NCBI GenBank assembly: GCA_021803025.1
Contig: JAJZQV010000005.1
Coordinates: forward strand, 1-60,565
DNA from: Actinomycetes bacterium
Lineage (GTDB): Bacteria; Actinomycetota; Actinomycetes; Propionibacteriales; Propionibacteriaceae
Reading direction: 5' to 3'
DNA length: 60,565 nucleotides
Part shown: piece by piece, positions 11,817 to 20,299 of the stretch
Position numbering within the stretch: position 1 is the first letter of the stretch
Layout of the letters: every line of letters begins with the position of its first letter
Notes under the pieces: generated by a model
The model's database searches: none
What the model saw: only the letters and a program-made list of their open reading frames with translations
Told to the model about the DNA's origin: nothing
Position numbers and translations under genes: made by a program

Positions 11817-13078
11817 GCGAACCGTACGACGTCGAGGCGGTGCGCCGGGACTTCCCGATCCTCGAGCGCACGCTCGGCGCGTACCCGTTGACCTACCTGG
11901 ACTCGGCGAACACCAGCCAGAAGCCGCGGCAGGTCGTCGAGGCGATCGCCGACCACTACCTCCACCACAACGCGAACGTCGCCCGCGCCATGCACGTGCT
12001 CGGCGCCGAGGCGACCGCCGCGTTCGAGGGCGCCCGTACCGCGGTGGCCGCGTTCATCGGGGCAGCGCGCTCCGAGGAGGTCGTGTTCACGAAGAACGCC
12101 ACCGAGGCGCTCAACCTCGCCGCGCACACGCTCGGGTCTCGGCTACGCCCCGGTGACGAGGTGGTCGTCTCCGTGATGGAGCACCACTCGAACATCGTCC
12201 CGTGGCAGCTCGCGTGCTCTCGTACCGGCGCGACACTGCGCTGGTTCGACGTCACCGACGACGGCCGTCTCGACATCGAGTCGGCTGTACGGGACGGGCT
12301 GGTCAACGAGCGTACGAAAGTCGTGTCCCTGGCCTGGGTGAGCAACGTGCTCGGCACCGTCAACCCCGTCGCCCAGGTCGCGGGCATGGCGCACGCGGTC
12401 GGCGCGGTCATGGTCGTCGACGCCTCCCAGGGCGTGCCGCAGCTGCCGACGGACGTCGCGGCGCTCGGCTGCGACATGCTCGCGTTCACCGGCCACAAGA
12501 TCTGCGGGCCGACCGGCATCGGCGTGCTGTGGGGCCGGTACGACCTGCTGGAGTCCCTGCCTCCCTTCCTCGGCGGCGGCGAGATGATCGAGGTCGTCCG
12601 GATGACCGGTTCGACGTTCGCGCGGCCCCCGTACCGGTTCGAGGCCGGCACACAGCCGATCGCCCAGGCCGTCGGCCTGCACGAGGCGATCCGGTACGTG
12701 TCGCGGCTCGGCATGGACAAGATCGCCACCCACGAGCACGACCTCACGGCGTACGCGCTCGGCGAGATGTCGAAGGTCCCGGGACTTCGCATCCTCGGAC
12801 CGACCGAGGCCGTCGACCGCGGGGGAGCGATCTCGTTCAGCCTCGAGGGCGTCCACCCGCACGACGTCATGCAGCTCCTCGACTCGCGTGGCATCGCCAT
12901 CCGCGGTGGCCACCACTGCGCGCGGCCGCTGCACGAGCGGCTCGGCGTGCAGTCGAGCTGCCGGGCTTCCGTCTACCTGTACACGACGCGTGAGGAGATC
13001 GACCGGCTCGTCGAGGCGCTCGACTACACGGGTGCGTTCTTCTCCGGACGGCTGGCCACGACCGGAGGCGCCCGGTGA
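11813..13078 (+). CDS. sufS: Cysteine desulfurase SufS
   Basis: This PLP enzyme removes sulfur from cysteine and passes it as persulfide to SufU. The 421-residue protein shows the PLP lysine in FTGHKICGPTGIG and the catalytic loop cysteine in RGGHHCARPLHERLG, both type II (SufS) features. The GTG start lies inside the sufC stop overlap (GTGA), and the stop overlaps the sufU start in the same way. Pairing with sufU directly downstream fits the SufS-SufU zinc-swap transfer known from Bacillus. Confidence 0.97.
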   Translation: MSEPYDVEAVRRDFPILERTLGAYPLTYLDSANTSQKPRQVVEAIADHYLHHNANVARAMHVLGAEATAAFEGARTAVAAFIGAARSEEVVFTKNATEALNLAAHTLGSRLRPGDEVVVSVMEHHSNIVPWQLACSRTGATLRWFDVTDDGRLDIESAVRDGLVNERTKVVSLAWVSNVLGTVNPVAQVAGMAHAVGAVMVVDASQGVPQLPTDVAALGCDMLAFTGHKICGPTGIGVLWGRYDLLESLPPFLGGGEMIEVVRMTGSTFARPPYRFEAGTQPIAQAVGLHEAIRYVSRLGMDKIATHEHDLTAYALGEMSKVPGLRILGPTEAVDRGGAISFSLEGVHPHDVMQLLDSRGIAIRGGHHCARPLHERLGVQSSCRASVYLYTTREEIDRLVEALDYTGAFFSGRLATTGGAR

Positions 13079-13527
13079 GCGTCGAGCAGCTGTACCAGGA
13101 GATCATCCTCGACCACTACCGCGTGAAGCGGAACGCGGGCCTGCGGGAGCCGTACGACGTCGAGGTCCACCACGTCAACCCGTCGTGCGGGGACGAGCTG
13201 ACGCTGCGGGTGACCGTGGCGGACGGCGAGGTCACCGACGTGTCGTACGACGCCGTCGGCTGCTCGATCTCGCAGGCGTCCACGTCCGTGATGAGCGACC
13301 TGGTGATCGGGGGCAGCCCCGAGCACGCGCTGGAGCTGCACGACGGCTTCCAGGCGATGATCCAGGGCCAGGGGAAGGTCTCGCTGGACGAGGACACGTA
13401 CGGGGACGCCGTGGCGTTCGAGGGCGTGGCCCAGTTCCCCGCCCGTGTGAAGTGCGCGATGCTCGGCTGGGCCGCGGTGCGCGATGCGCTGCTGCGGATC
13501 ATGGCCGGCGTGAAGGAGGAGTCATGA
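13075..13527 (+). CDS. sufU: SufU sulfur-transfer protein
   Basis: SufU is a zinc protein that accepts persulfide sulfur from SufS. The 150-residue protein carries the three family cysteines in NPSCGDEL, VGCSISQAS and VKCAMLGW, plus the Asp ligand next to the first. SufU proteins also have an insertion between the second and third cysteine absent from IscU; the length here fits SufU. The GTG start overlaps the sufS stop, and the stop overlaps the sufT ATG. Confidence 0.96.
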   Translation: MSVEQLYQEIILDHYRVKRNAGLREPYDVEVHHVNPSCGDELTLRVTVADGEVTDVSYDAVGCSISQASTSVMSDLVIGGSPEHALELHDGFQAMIQGQGKVSLDEDTYGDAVAFEGVAQFPARVKCAMLGWAAVRDALLRIMAGVKEES

Positions 13528-13910
13528 CAGAACCCACCCAGACCCCGACGAGGCCGTCCGACCTCGTGAAGGAGCCGCTTCCCGGCGCCGCGCCCCAGAC
13601 GCGGACGACCGTCGAGGACGTCACCGAGGCGATGAAGGACGTCGTCGACCCGGAGCTCATGGTCAACGTCGTCGACCTGGGCCTCGTGTACGGCGTCCAG
13701 CTCGACGACGACCTCAACGCCACGATCGACATGACACTCACGTCGCCGACGTGCCCGTTGACGGACCGGATCGAGTACGACACACAGCTCGCGCTGGACG
13801 GCCTCGTGAACTCCGTGACGATCAACTGGGTCTGGCTGCCGCCGTGGACGCTCGAGAACATCACCCCCGAGGGGATCGAGCAGCTCCGCTCCGTCGGCTA
13901 CAACGTCTGA
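13524..13910 (+). CDS. sufT: SufT, MIP18/DUF59-family Fe-S maturation factor
   Basis: This is a 128-residue protein with a disordered, Pro-rich N-terminus followed by a MIP18 (DUF59) domain. Key features are VVDPELMVNVVDLGLVY and the reactive-cysteine segment SPTCPLTD. SufT proteins assist delivery of Fe-S clusters to client proteins. The ATG follows AAGGAGGAG and overlaps sufU by four bases. It is the last gene of the suf operon; an AEC transporter follows after 123 bp. Confidence 0.95.
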   Translation: MTEPTQTPTRPSDLVKEPLPGAAPQTRTTVEDVTEAMKDVVDPELMVNVVDLGLVYGVQLDDDLNATIDMTLTSPTCPLTDRIEYDTQLALDGLVNSVTINWVWLPPWTLENITPEGIEQLRSVGYNV

Positions 13911-13960
13911 TCCCCCGACGTCCGATCCCCGGCTGAGCCGCGGGGCATAGGCTGCCTGCG

Positions 13961-13977
13961 GCGCCCTGGCGGGGCGC
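13961..13977 (+). terminator. Short stem-loop after sufT
   Basis: GCGCCC and GGGCGC form a 6-bp stem around the five-base loop TGGCG, 50 bases past the sufT stop. It is GC-rich with no T-run. Its place at the operon end suggests a weak terminator, but a hairpin of this size can arise by chance at this GC content. Confidence 0.3.
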
Positions 13978-14033
13978 CCGACCGTAGATTCGCGTCCGCC
14001 GGGTCGTCGGTCATACCTGGGAGAGGGGGCACG

Positions 14034-14969
14034 GTGGGCTTCGCGGTCCCCGCGACCCAGGTCACGATCATGTTCGGCCTCATGGCCGTCGGGTGGGTCG
14101 CGTTCACGCTGCGCTGGATCCGCGACGACGCGCTCAAGGGGATGACGAACCTGCTCCTCTACCTCGTCTCCCCGGCCGTGATCCTGCTCGCCTTCCAGCG
14201 GCCGTTCGACGCGGGCCGGCTGCGGACGATCGGCGTGGTCTTCCTCATCGACCTCGTCGTCTTCGCCATCACGATCGGGATCGCCCGGGTGGCGATGAAC
14301 GCCCGGCTGGTGCGCGACCCCGCGACCCGTACCGCCCTGCGCTTCGGCACGGTCTACACGAACGCGGGCTTCATCGGGATCCCGTTGACGCAGGCGGTGC
14401 TCGGGCAGGACGGCGTCTTCTACGCGGTGACGTTCATCGCGGCGTTCACTGTGTTCGTCTGGACCCACGGCATGGCACTGTTCGGTGCCGGCGGGGAGCC
14501 GGGCCTGCGCCGCCTGCGACGCGTCCTGCTCAATCCCGGCATCGTGTCGATCGTCCTCGCGCTGGTCCTGTACGTGACCGGCGTGCACATCCCGTCGCCG
14601 GTCTCGGACGTGATCGGCTACCTGTCGAGCATGAACACTCCGCTCAGCATGATCGTCGTCGGCATCAACCTCGCGGCGTTCAGCCTGCGGTCGGTGTTCA
14701 GCGACAGGCTCGCCTGGTACGGGACGGCGGTGCGCAACGTCGTCGTACCCGCCGTCTTCGTCGTGCTGCTGTGGTTCGTCCCCATCGACCCGGTGGCCCG
14801 CATGGCCATCCTCATCTCGGCGAGCGCACCGGTCGGGGCGATGATCGTCATCTTCTCGGTGCGCCACGACGCCGACCCGCGGTTCGCGACCCGCCTGCTC
14901 TGCCTCTCGACGCTGTTCAGCGTCCTCACGCTGCCCCTGGCCCTCATGGCGGCGGGCAGGCTCTGGTGA
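14034..14969 (+). CDS. AEC-family (auxin efflux carrier-like) permease
   Basis: This is a 311-residue integral membrane protein with about ten hydrophobic segments in two halves, an arrangement seen in AEC transporters such as the malonate carrier MdcF. Recognisable parts are the N-terminal GLMAVGWVAFTLRWI, the central TNAGFIGIPLTQAVLG and the C-terminal ILISASAPVGAMIVIF. The substrate cannot be told from sequence. The GTG start at 14034 follows GAGAGGGGG. Neighbours give no pathway hint. Confidence 0.85.
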   Translation: MGFAVPATQVTIMFGLMAVGWVAFTLRWIRDDALKGMTNLLLYLVSPAVILLAFQRPFDAGRLRTIGVVFLIDLVVFAITIGIARVAMNARLVRDPATRTALRFGTVYTNAGFIGIPLTQAVLGQDGVFYAVTFIAAFTVFVWTHGMALFGAGGEPGLRRLRRVLLNPGIVSIVLALVLYVTGVHIPSPVSDVIGYLSSMNTPLSMIVVGINLAAFSLRSVFSDRLAWYGTAVRNVVVPAVFVVLLWFVPIDPVARMAILISASAPVGAMIVIFSVRHDADPRFATRLLCLSTLFSVLTLPLALMAAGRLW

Positions 14970-15009
14970 GCGCCACGTCTGTCAGACGGCCCCTGTAGGT
15001 TCTCCCTCC

Positions 15010-16089
15010 GTGACGGTGACCTTGGCGCAGCTGCGCAGGTACGCGGTGGGGCGCAGCCTGTTCCGGCCGACGACCCTGCGAAGGGCCATCGAGCGGCTGG
15101 GGTTCGTGCAGGCCGACCCGATCCGCCAGCCCGCGCGGGCCCAGGACCTCATCCTGCGGCACCGCGTCTCGGGCTACCGCGCGGGCGACCTCGAGCGGCG
15201 GTACGCGCGGCTGCCCATCGAGGAGGACGCCTTCGTCAACTACGGCTACCTGCCGCGCGCCACCGCGACGCTCATGCATCCGCGCAAGGCCCGCAAGCCT
15301 TGGGACGCCGTGTCCGCGCAGCGGGCCGAGGATGTGCTCGAGTTCGTACGGACGCACGGGACCGTACATCCCAGGGAGGTGGAGAACCACTTCCAGCACG
15401 GACGGGTGACGAACTGGTTCGGCGGGAGCTCGAACGCCACCACCCAGCTGCTCGACGGGATGCACTACCGGGGGCTGCTGCGGGTGGTCTCGCGGGCGTC
15501 CGGCACGAGGACGTACGCGCTCGCTGACCGTCCGGCCGTCCCCGTCGAGCCCGACGACGCGATGGACCTCCTGCTGGACGTCGCGGTCCGCCTGTACGCG
15601 CCGCTGCCGCGCCGGACGCTGCGTCTGCTCGGCTCGCTGCTCGGCTACGGCGCGCCGCAGTGGCGCGACCGGCGAGTGGAAGCCCTGCTCCGCGCCGAGG
15701 AACGGCTCGCCTGCGCAACCGTCGACGGTGTCCAGTGGTTCTGGCCGGGCGACGAGGACCCGACGAGGCGCTGGACGCCCAAGCCGCTCGTACGCCTGCT
15801 CGCCCCGTTCGACCCCGTGGTGTGGGACCGTCACCGGTTCGAGCTGTTCTGGGGCTGGGAGTACAAGTTCGAGGCCTACACGCCGGCCGCCCAGCGGGTC
15901 CGCGGCTACTACTCCCTCCCGCTCCTGTGGCGCGACAAGGTCGTCGGCTGGGGAAACCTCTTGGTCCGTGACGGCGACCTCCTGGCCGATATCGGCTACG
16001 TGGACGGGCAGCCGAAGGACGCTGTGTTCGCCCCGGCGCTGGAGGACGAGCTGGGCCGGATGCGCACGTTCCTTGGCCTCGAGACGTAG
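15010..16089 (+). CDS. YcaQ/AlkZ-like winged-helix DNA glycosylase
   Basis: The family (HTH_42, formerly DUF1006) removes alkylated and cross-linked bases from DNA. The 359-residue protein has the catalytic-type motif FVQADPIRQPARAQD near residue 33. The Q-x-D form (QAD) matches the YcaQ-like subfamily rather than the Q-x-Q form of AlkZ. The central FVNYGYLPR and the C-terminal LLAPFDPVVWDRHR region are conserved in the family. A TAGGTT element (14996-15001) ends 8 bases before the GTG start with no Shine-Dalgarno sequence, so the transcript may be leaderless. Confidence 0.85.
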   Translation: MTVTLAQLRRYAVGRSLFRPTTLRRAIERLGFVQADPIRQPARAQDLILRHRVSGYRAGDLERRYARLPIEEDAFVNYGYLPRATATLMHPRKARKPWDAVSAQRAEDVLEFVRTHGTVHPREVENHFQHGRVTNWFGGSSNATTQLLDGMHYRGLLRVVSRASGTRTYALADRPAVPVEPDDAMDLLLDVAVRLYAPLPRRTLRLLGSLLGYGAPQWRDRRVEALLRAEERLACATVDGVQWFWPGDEDPTRRWTPKPLVRLLAPFDPVVWDRHRFELFWGWEYKFEAYTPAAQRVRGYYSLPLLWRDKVVGWGNLLVRDGDLLADIGYVDGQPKDAVFAPALEDELGRMRTFLGLET

Positions 16090-16100
16090 TCCGATCGAAC

Positions 16101-16265
16101 CCGAGCCGGTTTTGTGTCGCTCTGGCGTCGGCATGGACACTGCGAGAACCTCCGAGCCGGTTTCTGGTCGCTATGAACGCCAACGTCGGCTCCATAGCGA
16201 CCAGAAACTGGTCCGGAGCCGGCGGCTTGCCCAACACCCCTCTGAGAACGACCAGAAACCGGCTT
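16101..16265. repeat. Cluster of four ~20-bp repeats in alternating orientation
   Basis: Two direct copies (16101-16124 and 16151-16175, core AGCCGGTTTCTGGTCGCTAT) are followed by two inverted copies (16193-16220 and 16246-16265). Copies 2 and 3 can pair across a 17-base loop into a long hairpin; copies 1 and 4 are more degenerate and could form an outer pair. The cluster fills most of the gap between the YcaQ-like gene and the ABC-F gene. It resembles a REP/MITE-like element, although a regulatory leader of the ABC-F gene is also possible. Confidence 0.75.
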
Positions 16266-16353
16266 GTACCGGCCCAACCGGCTGAGCGCGGCGCTGACCA
16301 CCGGCGTGAACTCGGTTTCGCCCCGTTCGGTCCGCCTGGAAGAATGGTTCCTC

Positions 16354-17955
16354 GTGCTCACCGTGACCAATGTCGAGGTACGAGCAGGGGCGAGGCTCCT
16401 GCTCAGCCCTGTGTCGTTCCCGGTGAACGCCGGCGACACCATCGGACTGGTGGGACGCAACGGCGCCGGCAAGACCACGCTGACGAAGATCCTCGCCGGC
16501 GAGGCGCTGCCGGCCGCCGGGACGGTCAGCCGCAACGGAACCATCGGGTACCTGCCGCAGGACCCCCGCACGGGCGACCTCGAGGTCACGACACGGAGCC
16601 GCATCCTGTCGGCGCGGGGCCTCGACGGGGTGCTCGTCAGGCTCGAGCGATACTCCGAGCAGATGGCGACGGCCGACACGGACGAGGAGCGCGACACGGC
16701 GATGGCCGCGTACACGCGGGCCGAGAACGAGCTCATGGCGGCAGGCGGGTATGCCGCCGAAGCTGAAGCCGCGCGCATCGCGGCCAACCTCGGCCTGCCC
16801 GACCGGGTCCTCACTCAGCAGATCCGCACGCTCTCCGGCGGCCAGCGGCGCCGCGTGGAGCTCGCCCGGATCCTGTTCTCCGGAGCTGACACGCTCCTCC
16901 TCGACGAGCCGACCAACCACCTCGACGCCGACTCGGTGGTCTGGCTGCGCGGGTACCTCAAGGACTACCCGGGCGGCATCGTCGTGATCTCCCACGACAC
17001 GGGTCTCCTCGAGGCGGTCTGCACGAAGGTCTTCCACCTCGACGCCAACCGCGCGGAGCTCGACCAGTACGCGATGGGCTGGAAGGCGTACCTCACCCAG
17101 CGCGAGACCGACGAGAAGCGCCGCAAGCGCGAGCGGGCCAACGCGCAGCGCAAGGCCGAGCAGCTCATGGAGCAGGCCGACAAGATGCGCGCCAAGGCGA
17201 CGAAGGCCGTCGCCGCGCAGAACATGGCGAGGCGCGCCGAGCGGCTCATGGCGGGCGTCGAGGGGGAGCGGAAGGGCGACAAGGTCGCCCACATCAGGCT
17301 GCCGGAGCCCGCACCCTGCGGGAAGACGCCGCTGTCGGCGTCGGAGCTCAGCAAGTCGTACGGCTCGCTGGAGGTCTTCACCGACGTCGACCTCGTCATC
17401 GACCGCGGCTCGAAGGTCGTCGTGCTCGGGCTGAACGGCGCGGGGAAGACCACGCTGCTCCGGCTGCTCGGCGGCGTCGAGGAGCCCGACACCGGTGAGG
17501 TTCACGCGGGGCACGGGCTGAAGCTCGGCTACTACGCCCAGGAGCACGAGACGCTCGACACGACGCGGACAGTCCTCGACAACATGATGACCGCGTCCCC
17601 GCACCTCAACGAGACGCAGGTACGCAGTGTGCTCGGCTCGTTCCTGTTCTCCGGCGACGACGTGGACAAGCCCGCGGGGGTGCTGTCCGGCGGCGAGAAG
17701 ACCCGGCTGGCGCTCGCGAAGCTCGTCGTGAGCAGCGCGAACGTGCTGCTCCTCGACGAGCCCACGAACAACCTCGACCCCGCGTCGCGCGAGGAGGTCC
17801 TCGCCGCGATCAACGGCTACCCCGGTGCGATCGTCCTCGTCACCCACGACGAGGGCGCGGTGCACGCGCTCGAGCCGGACCGCGTCCTCCTCCTGCCCGA
17901 CGGGGTGGAGGACCTGTGGTCGCCGGAGTACGCCGACCTCGTGAGCCTGGCCTGA
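16354..17955 (+). CDS. ABC-F family ATP-binding protein
   Basis: This is a soluble protein with two fused ABC ATPase domains and no membrane domain. Domain 1 has GRNGAGKTT, LSGGQRRR and LLLDEPTNHLD. A basic linker of about 70 residues (EKRRKRERANAQRKAEQ) follows. Domain 2 has GLNGAGKTT, LSGGEKTR and LLLDEPTNNLD. ABC-F proteins act on the ribosome, some as translation factors and some giving antibiotic resistance; which applies here is not clear. The GTG at 16354 (533 residues) is chosen because the ABC domain begins at LTVTNVEV; the longer frame runs into the repeat cluster. Confidence 0.92.
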   Translation: MLTVTNVEVRAGARLLLSPVSFPVNAGDTIGLVGRNGAGKTTLTKILAGEALPAAGTVSRNGTIGYLPQDPRTGDLEVTTRSRILSARGLDGVLVRLERYSEQMATADTDEERDTAMAAYTRAENELMAAGGYAAEAEAARIAANLGLPDRVLTQQIRTLSGGQRRRVELARILFSGADTLLLDEPTNHLDADSVVWLRGYLKDYPGGIVVISHDTGLLEAVCTKVFHLDANRAELDQYAMGWKAYLTQRETDEKRRKRERANAQRKAEQLMEQADKMRAKATKAVAAQNMARRAERLMAGVEGERKGDKVAHIRLPEPAPCGKTPLSASELSKSYGSLEVFTDVDLVIDRGSKVVVLGLNGAGKTTLLRLLGGVEEPDTGEVHAGHGLKLGYYAQEHETLDTTRTVLDNMMTASPHLNETQVRSVLGSFLFSGDDVDKPAGVLSGGEKTRLALAKLVVSSANVLLLDEPTNNLDPASREEVLAAINGYPGAIVLVTHDEGAVHALEPDRVLLLPDGVEDLWSPEYADLVSLA

Positions 17956-17987
17956 GGCGGAGCCGGCCCGGCCGTACGATCGGGGCC

Positions 17988-18515
17988 GTGACGGAGATGG
18001 TGGCGGTCTACGACCCGGACGACGCCGAGGGACGAGTCGTCGGGGTCGCGCCGCGTGCGAGGATGCGCGCCGAGAACCTGCCCCACGGCGCGACAGCCGT
18101 GCTCGTGCGCCGGTCGACGGGCGAGCTCCACGTCCATCGCCGCGCGGACACGAAGGACATCTGGCCGGGCCGGTACGACTGTGCGGCGGGCGGGGTGCTC
18201 CAGTACGGCGAGGACCCCGACCAGGCAGCGGTGCGGGAGCTCGCCGAGGAGCTCGGCATCGTCGGTGCGGACCTCACGCCACTGCTGCGGCGCTGGTACA
18301 CCGGACCCGACACGTCGTACTTCGCATACGCGTACGTCACCACGTGGGACGGGCCCGTACGGTTTACCGACGGCGAGGTGGCCGACGGGTGGTGGGAGCA
18401 GCCGAGCACGGTGTACGAGCGCTTGCGGGATCCCTCCTGGCCGTTCGTGCCCGACACCCGGGAGCTGCTGGAGCTTCCCGAGACCCGTGCCGTCCTGCTC
18501 GGCGAACCTCGCTAG
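17988..18515 (+). CDS. Nudix hydrolase, YfcD-like
   Basis: This 175-residue Nudix enzyme has the full box GX5EX7REUXEEXGU, read as GVLQYGEDPDQAAVRELAEELGI at about residues 68-90. It resembles the YfcD/IPP-isomerase-like subgroup through HVHRRADTKDIWPGRYDC, which precedes the box. The substrate is unknown, probably a nucleoside diphosphate derivative. The GTG start lies 7 bases after TACGAT (17975-17980) with no ribosome site, which suggests a leaderless transcript. It starts 32 bp past the ABC-F stop. Confidence 0.85.
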   Translation: MTEMVAVYDPDDAEGRVVGVAPRARMRAENLPHGATAVLVRRSTGELHVHRRADTKDIWPGRYDCAAGGVLQYGEDPDQAAVRELAEELGIVGADLTPLLRRWYTGPDTSYFAYAYVTTWDGPVRFTDGEVADGWWEQPSTVYERLRDPSWPFVPDTRELLELPETRAVLLGEPR

Positions 18516-18584
18516 CCTGCCGGGTCGCTCCTGGGGACTTCTGGGTCGCAGTGGCACCATGGGCGGGAACCTTCGAGGAGACCC

Positions 18585-19148
18585 ATGCGTCGTGCCCTGA
18601 TCCTTGCCGCTGCGGCGGCGGCCGTACTCGCGGGCTGCGCCCGGGCGGCGCCGCCCCTTCCGGCCGCCTTGCCGTCGGCGAGCGCGACCCCGTCGACGAC
18701 GGCCTCGTCGTCATCCGCGTCTCCGTCGGCCGGCCTGTCTTCGTCCACCCGGTCCTCGGCGACGCCCTCGAGAACGGTCGCGCTGCCGAGTGTCGCGCCC
18801 AAGGTGCTGGCGACGCTCAAGCTCCCCGCCACGTTCGGCCCCTACCAGGCGAACGGGACGACCGGTACGGGAGAGCAGCAGGTCGTGTACGTGAACCCCA
18901 ACGACGCGAACGACACCCTCACCGTCGTCGTGACCGGACTGGCCGACGCCGGCACGATCGCCGGCGCCTACGTGGGAGCCACGGTGAGCGGCCCGGCGGT
19001 GTGCGGCCAGGTCGCCTCGGGCTCCACGAAGATCGCGTCCTGTGCCATGCCGCTCGACAAGGGTGCCGTCATCGTGACCGGCGCAGGGACCCAGACGGTG
19101 GACACCATCAGCACCGCTTCGGGCGCGCTCTGGGCAGCTCTTCCGTGA
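18585..19148 (+). CDS. Putative lipoprotein of unknown function
   Basis: The 187-residue protein has a lipoprotein signal peptide with lipobox LAGC (Cys18) and a Ser/Thr/Pro/Ala-rich linker to about residue 70. A small C-terminal domain with two cysteines (AVCGQV and IASCAM) follows. No family is recognised. A GAGGAG site precedes the ATG. Its stop overlaps the start of a decayed ABC exporter gene (GTGA), so the two were probably once co-translated. Confidence 0.7.
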   Translation: MRRALILAAAAAAVLAGCARAAPPLPAALPSASATPSTTASSSSASPSAGLSSSTRSSATPSRTVALPSVAPKVLATLKLPATFGPYQANGTTGTGEQQVVYVNPNDANDTLTVVVTGLADAGTIAGAYVGATVSGPAVCGQVASGSTKIASCAMPLDKGAVIVTGAGTQTVDTISTASGALWAALP

Positions 19149-19647
19149 CGGGCTCCCGGCACCTCGTGCGACGGGTCCTCGCCTACGCCAAGGACTTCCG
19201 CTGGGCCATCGCCGTCTCCTGCTCCGGCTGTACGGGCCGCTGATCCAGCTGACGAACGTCCGCATCGACGTGATGAGCGCGCTCGTGAGCTTCGACCGGG
19301 TGTTCGAGGTGCTGGACCTGGCTCCGGCGATCGCGGACAGCCCCGACGCGAGAGAGGCGTCCCGCATCCCGTCGGTCGAGTTCCGCGACGTGGACCTCAC
19401 GTACCCGGCGGCGACCAGCGTCTCACTGCCGTCGCTGGAACCGGACGTGGGTGTCGTCGCCCACCGCCTCTCGACGATCCGCAACGCGGACGAGATCCTC
19501 GTCGTCGACGCCGGCCGCATCGTCCAGCGCGGCACGCACGAGGAGCTCCTCGCGGCGGGCGGCCTGTACGCCGAGCTGTACGCGGCCCAGTTCGCCCCGT
19601 CAGGCCACGGGGCAGTGAGCGCCGGGAGGCGAAAACCCGTCCCGTGA
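19145..19647 (+). pseudogene. Collapsed ABC exporter (MsbA/LmrA-like) pseudogene
   Basis: Three separate pieces of one exporter are joined by deletions. The N-terminus, starting GTG at 19145 ([17 protein letters not shown]), is followed near 19222 by a frameshifted junction to the end of the membrane domain ([23 protein letters not shown]). The start of the nucleotide-binding domain ([13 protein letters not shown]) then runs at about 19440 straight into its end ([33 protein letters not shown]). Most membrane helices, Walker A, the Q-loop, the signature and Walker B are missing. The residual open frame from about 19270 cannot encode a working transporter. Confidence 0.88.
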
Positions 19648-19675
19648 CGACGCGAACGTCCGTACGCTGCGCAGC

Positions 19676-20299
19676 ATGCTCGACATGGTCGTCCTCGCCA
19701 AGGCGTTCGTCGTCGGGCTCTCCGTGGCCGCGCCCGTCGGCCCCATCGGGCTGCTCACCATCCAGCGGGCCATCCACCGCGGCTTCAGGATGGGCCTCGC
19801 GACCGGGCTGGGGGCTGCGGTCGCGGACGCCCTGTACGGGACCGTGGGCGCGGTGGGCGTGACCTGGATCGTCACGTCCCTCACCGCCGCACGCGTACCG
19901 CTCGCTGTCGGCGGGGCGGCGCTGCTGCTTGTCCTCGCCTGGCGGACGTGGCGGGCGCCGCTCGTCGACCATGCTGCACGAGCGGGAGCGCGAGGCCTCG
20001 CAGGGGCATTCGGAGGGACCGTGCTGCTCACCTTGGCGAACCCCGCCACGATCGTGTCCTTCATCGCCGTGTTCGGCGTGCTCGCAGCCGCCGGGGAGGC
20101 TGCCGTCTCACCGGTGACGATGGTCGTGGGCGTGTTCCTCGGGTCAGCCACGTGGTGGGTCGTCCTCGCCGGGGTCGTGTCGGCGACGAGGTCGAGGTTC
20201 GACGACTCGTGGCGCCGGCGCGTCAACGTCGGCTCAGCGCTCGTCCTGGCCGTCTTCGCGCTTTGGCAGGTCGCCCTCGCCGTGCGCAGCGTGCTGTAG
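19676..20299 (+). CDS. LysE/RhtB-family exporter
   Basis: This is a 207-residue membrane protein with about six hydrophobic segments. The family N-terminus LSVAAPVGPIGLLTIQRA and the central LTLANPATIVSF are clear LysE/RhtB marks. Such proteins export amino acids; the substrate here is unknown. The ATG lies 7 bases after TACGCT (19663-19668) without a ribosome site. The last 66 bp overlap the 3' end of the convergent rlmA gene. Confidence 0.85.
   Translation: MLDMVVLAKAFVVGLSVAAPVGPIGLLTIQRAIHRGFRMGLATGLGAAVADALYGTVGAVGVTWIVTSLTAARVPLAVGGAALLLVLAWRTWRAPLVDHAARAGARGLAGAFGGTVLLTLANPATIVSFIAVFGVLAAAGEAAVSPVTMVVGVFLGSATWWVVLAGVVSATRSRFDDSWRRRVNVGSALVLAVFALWQVALAVRSVL

Noticed and set aside
16101-16265. 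Possible CRISPR array from repeated ~20-bp units
   Set aside because: Units alternate in orientation, spacers differ in size, and no cas genes are nearby.
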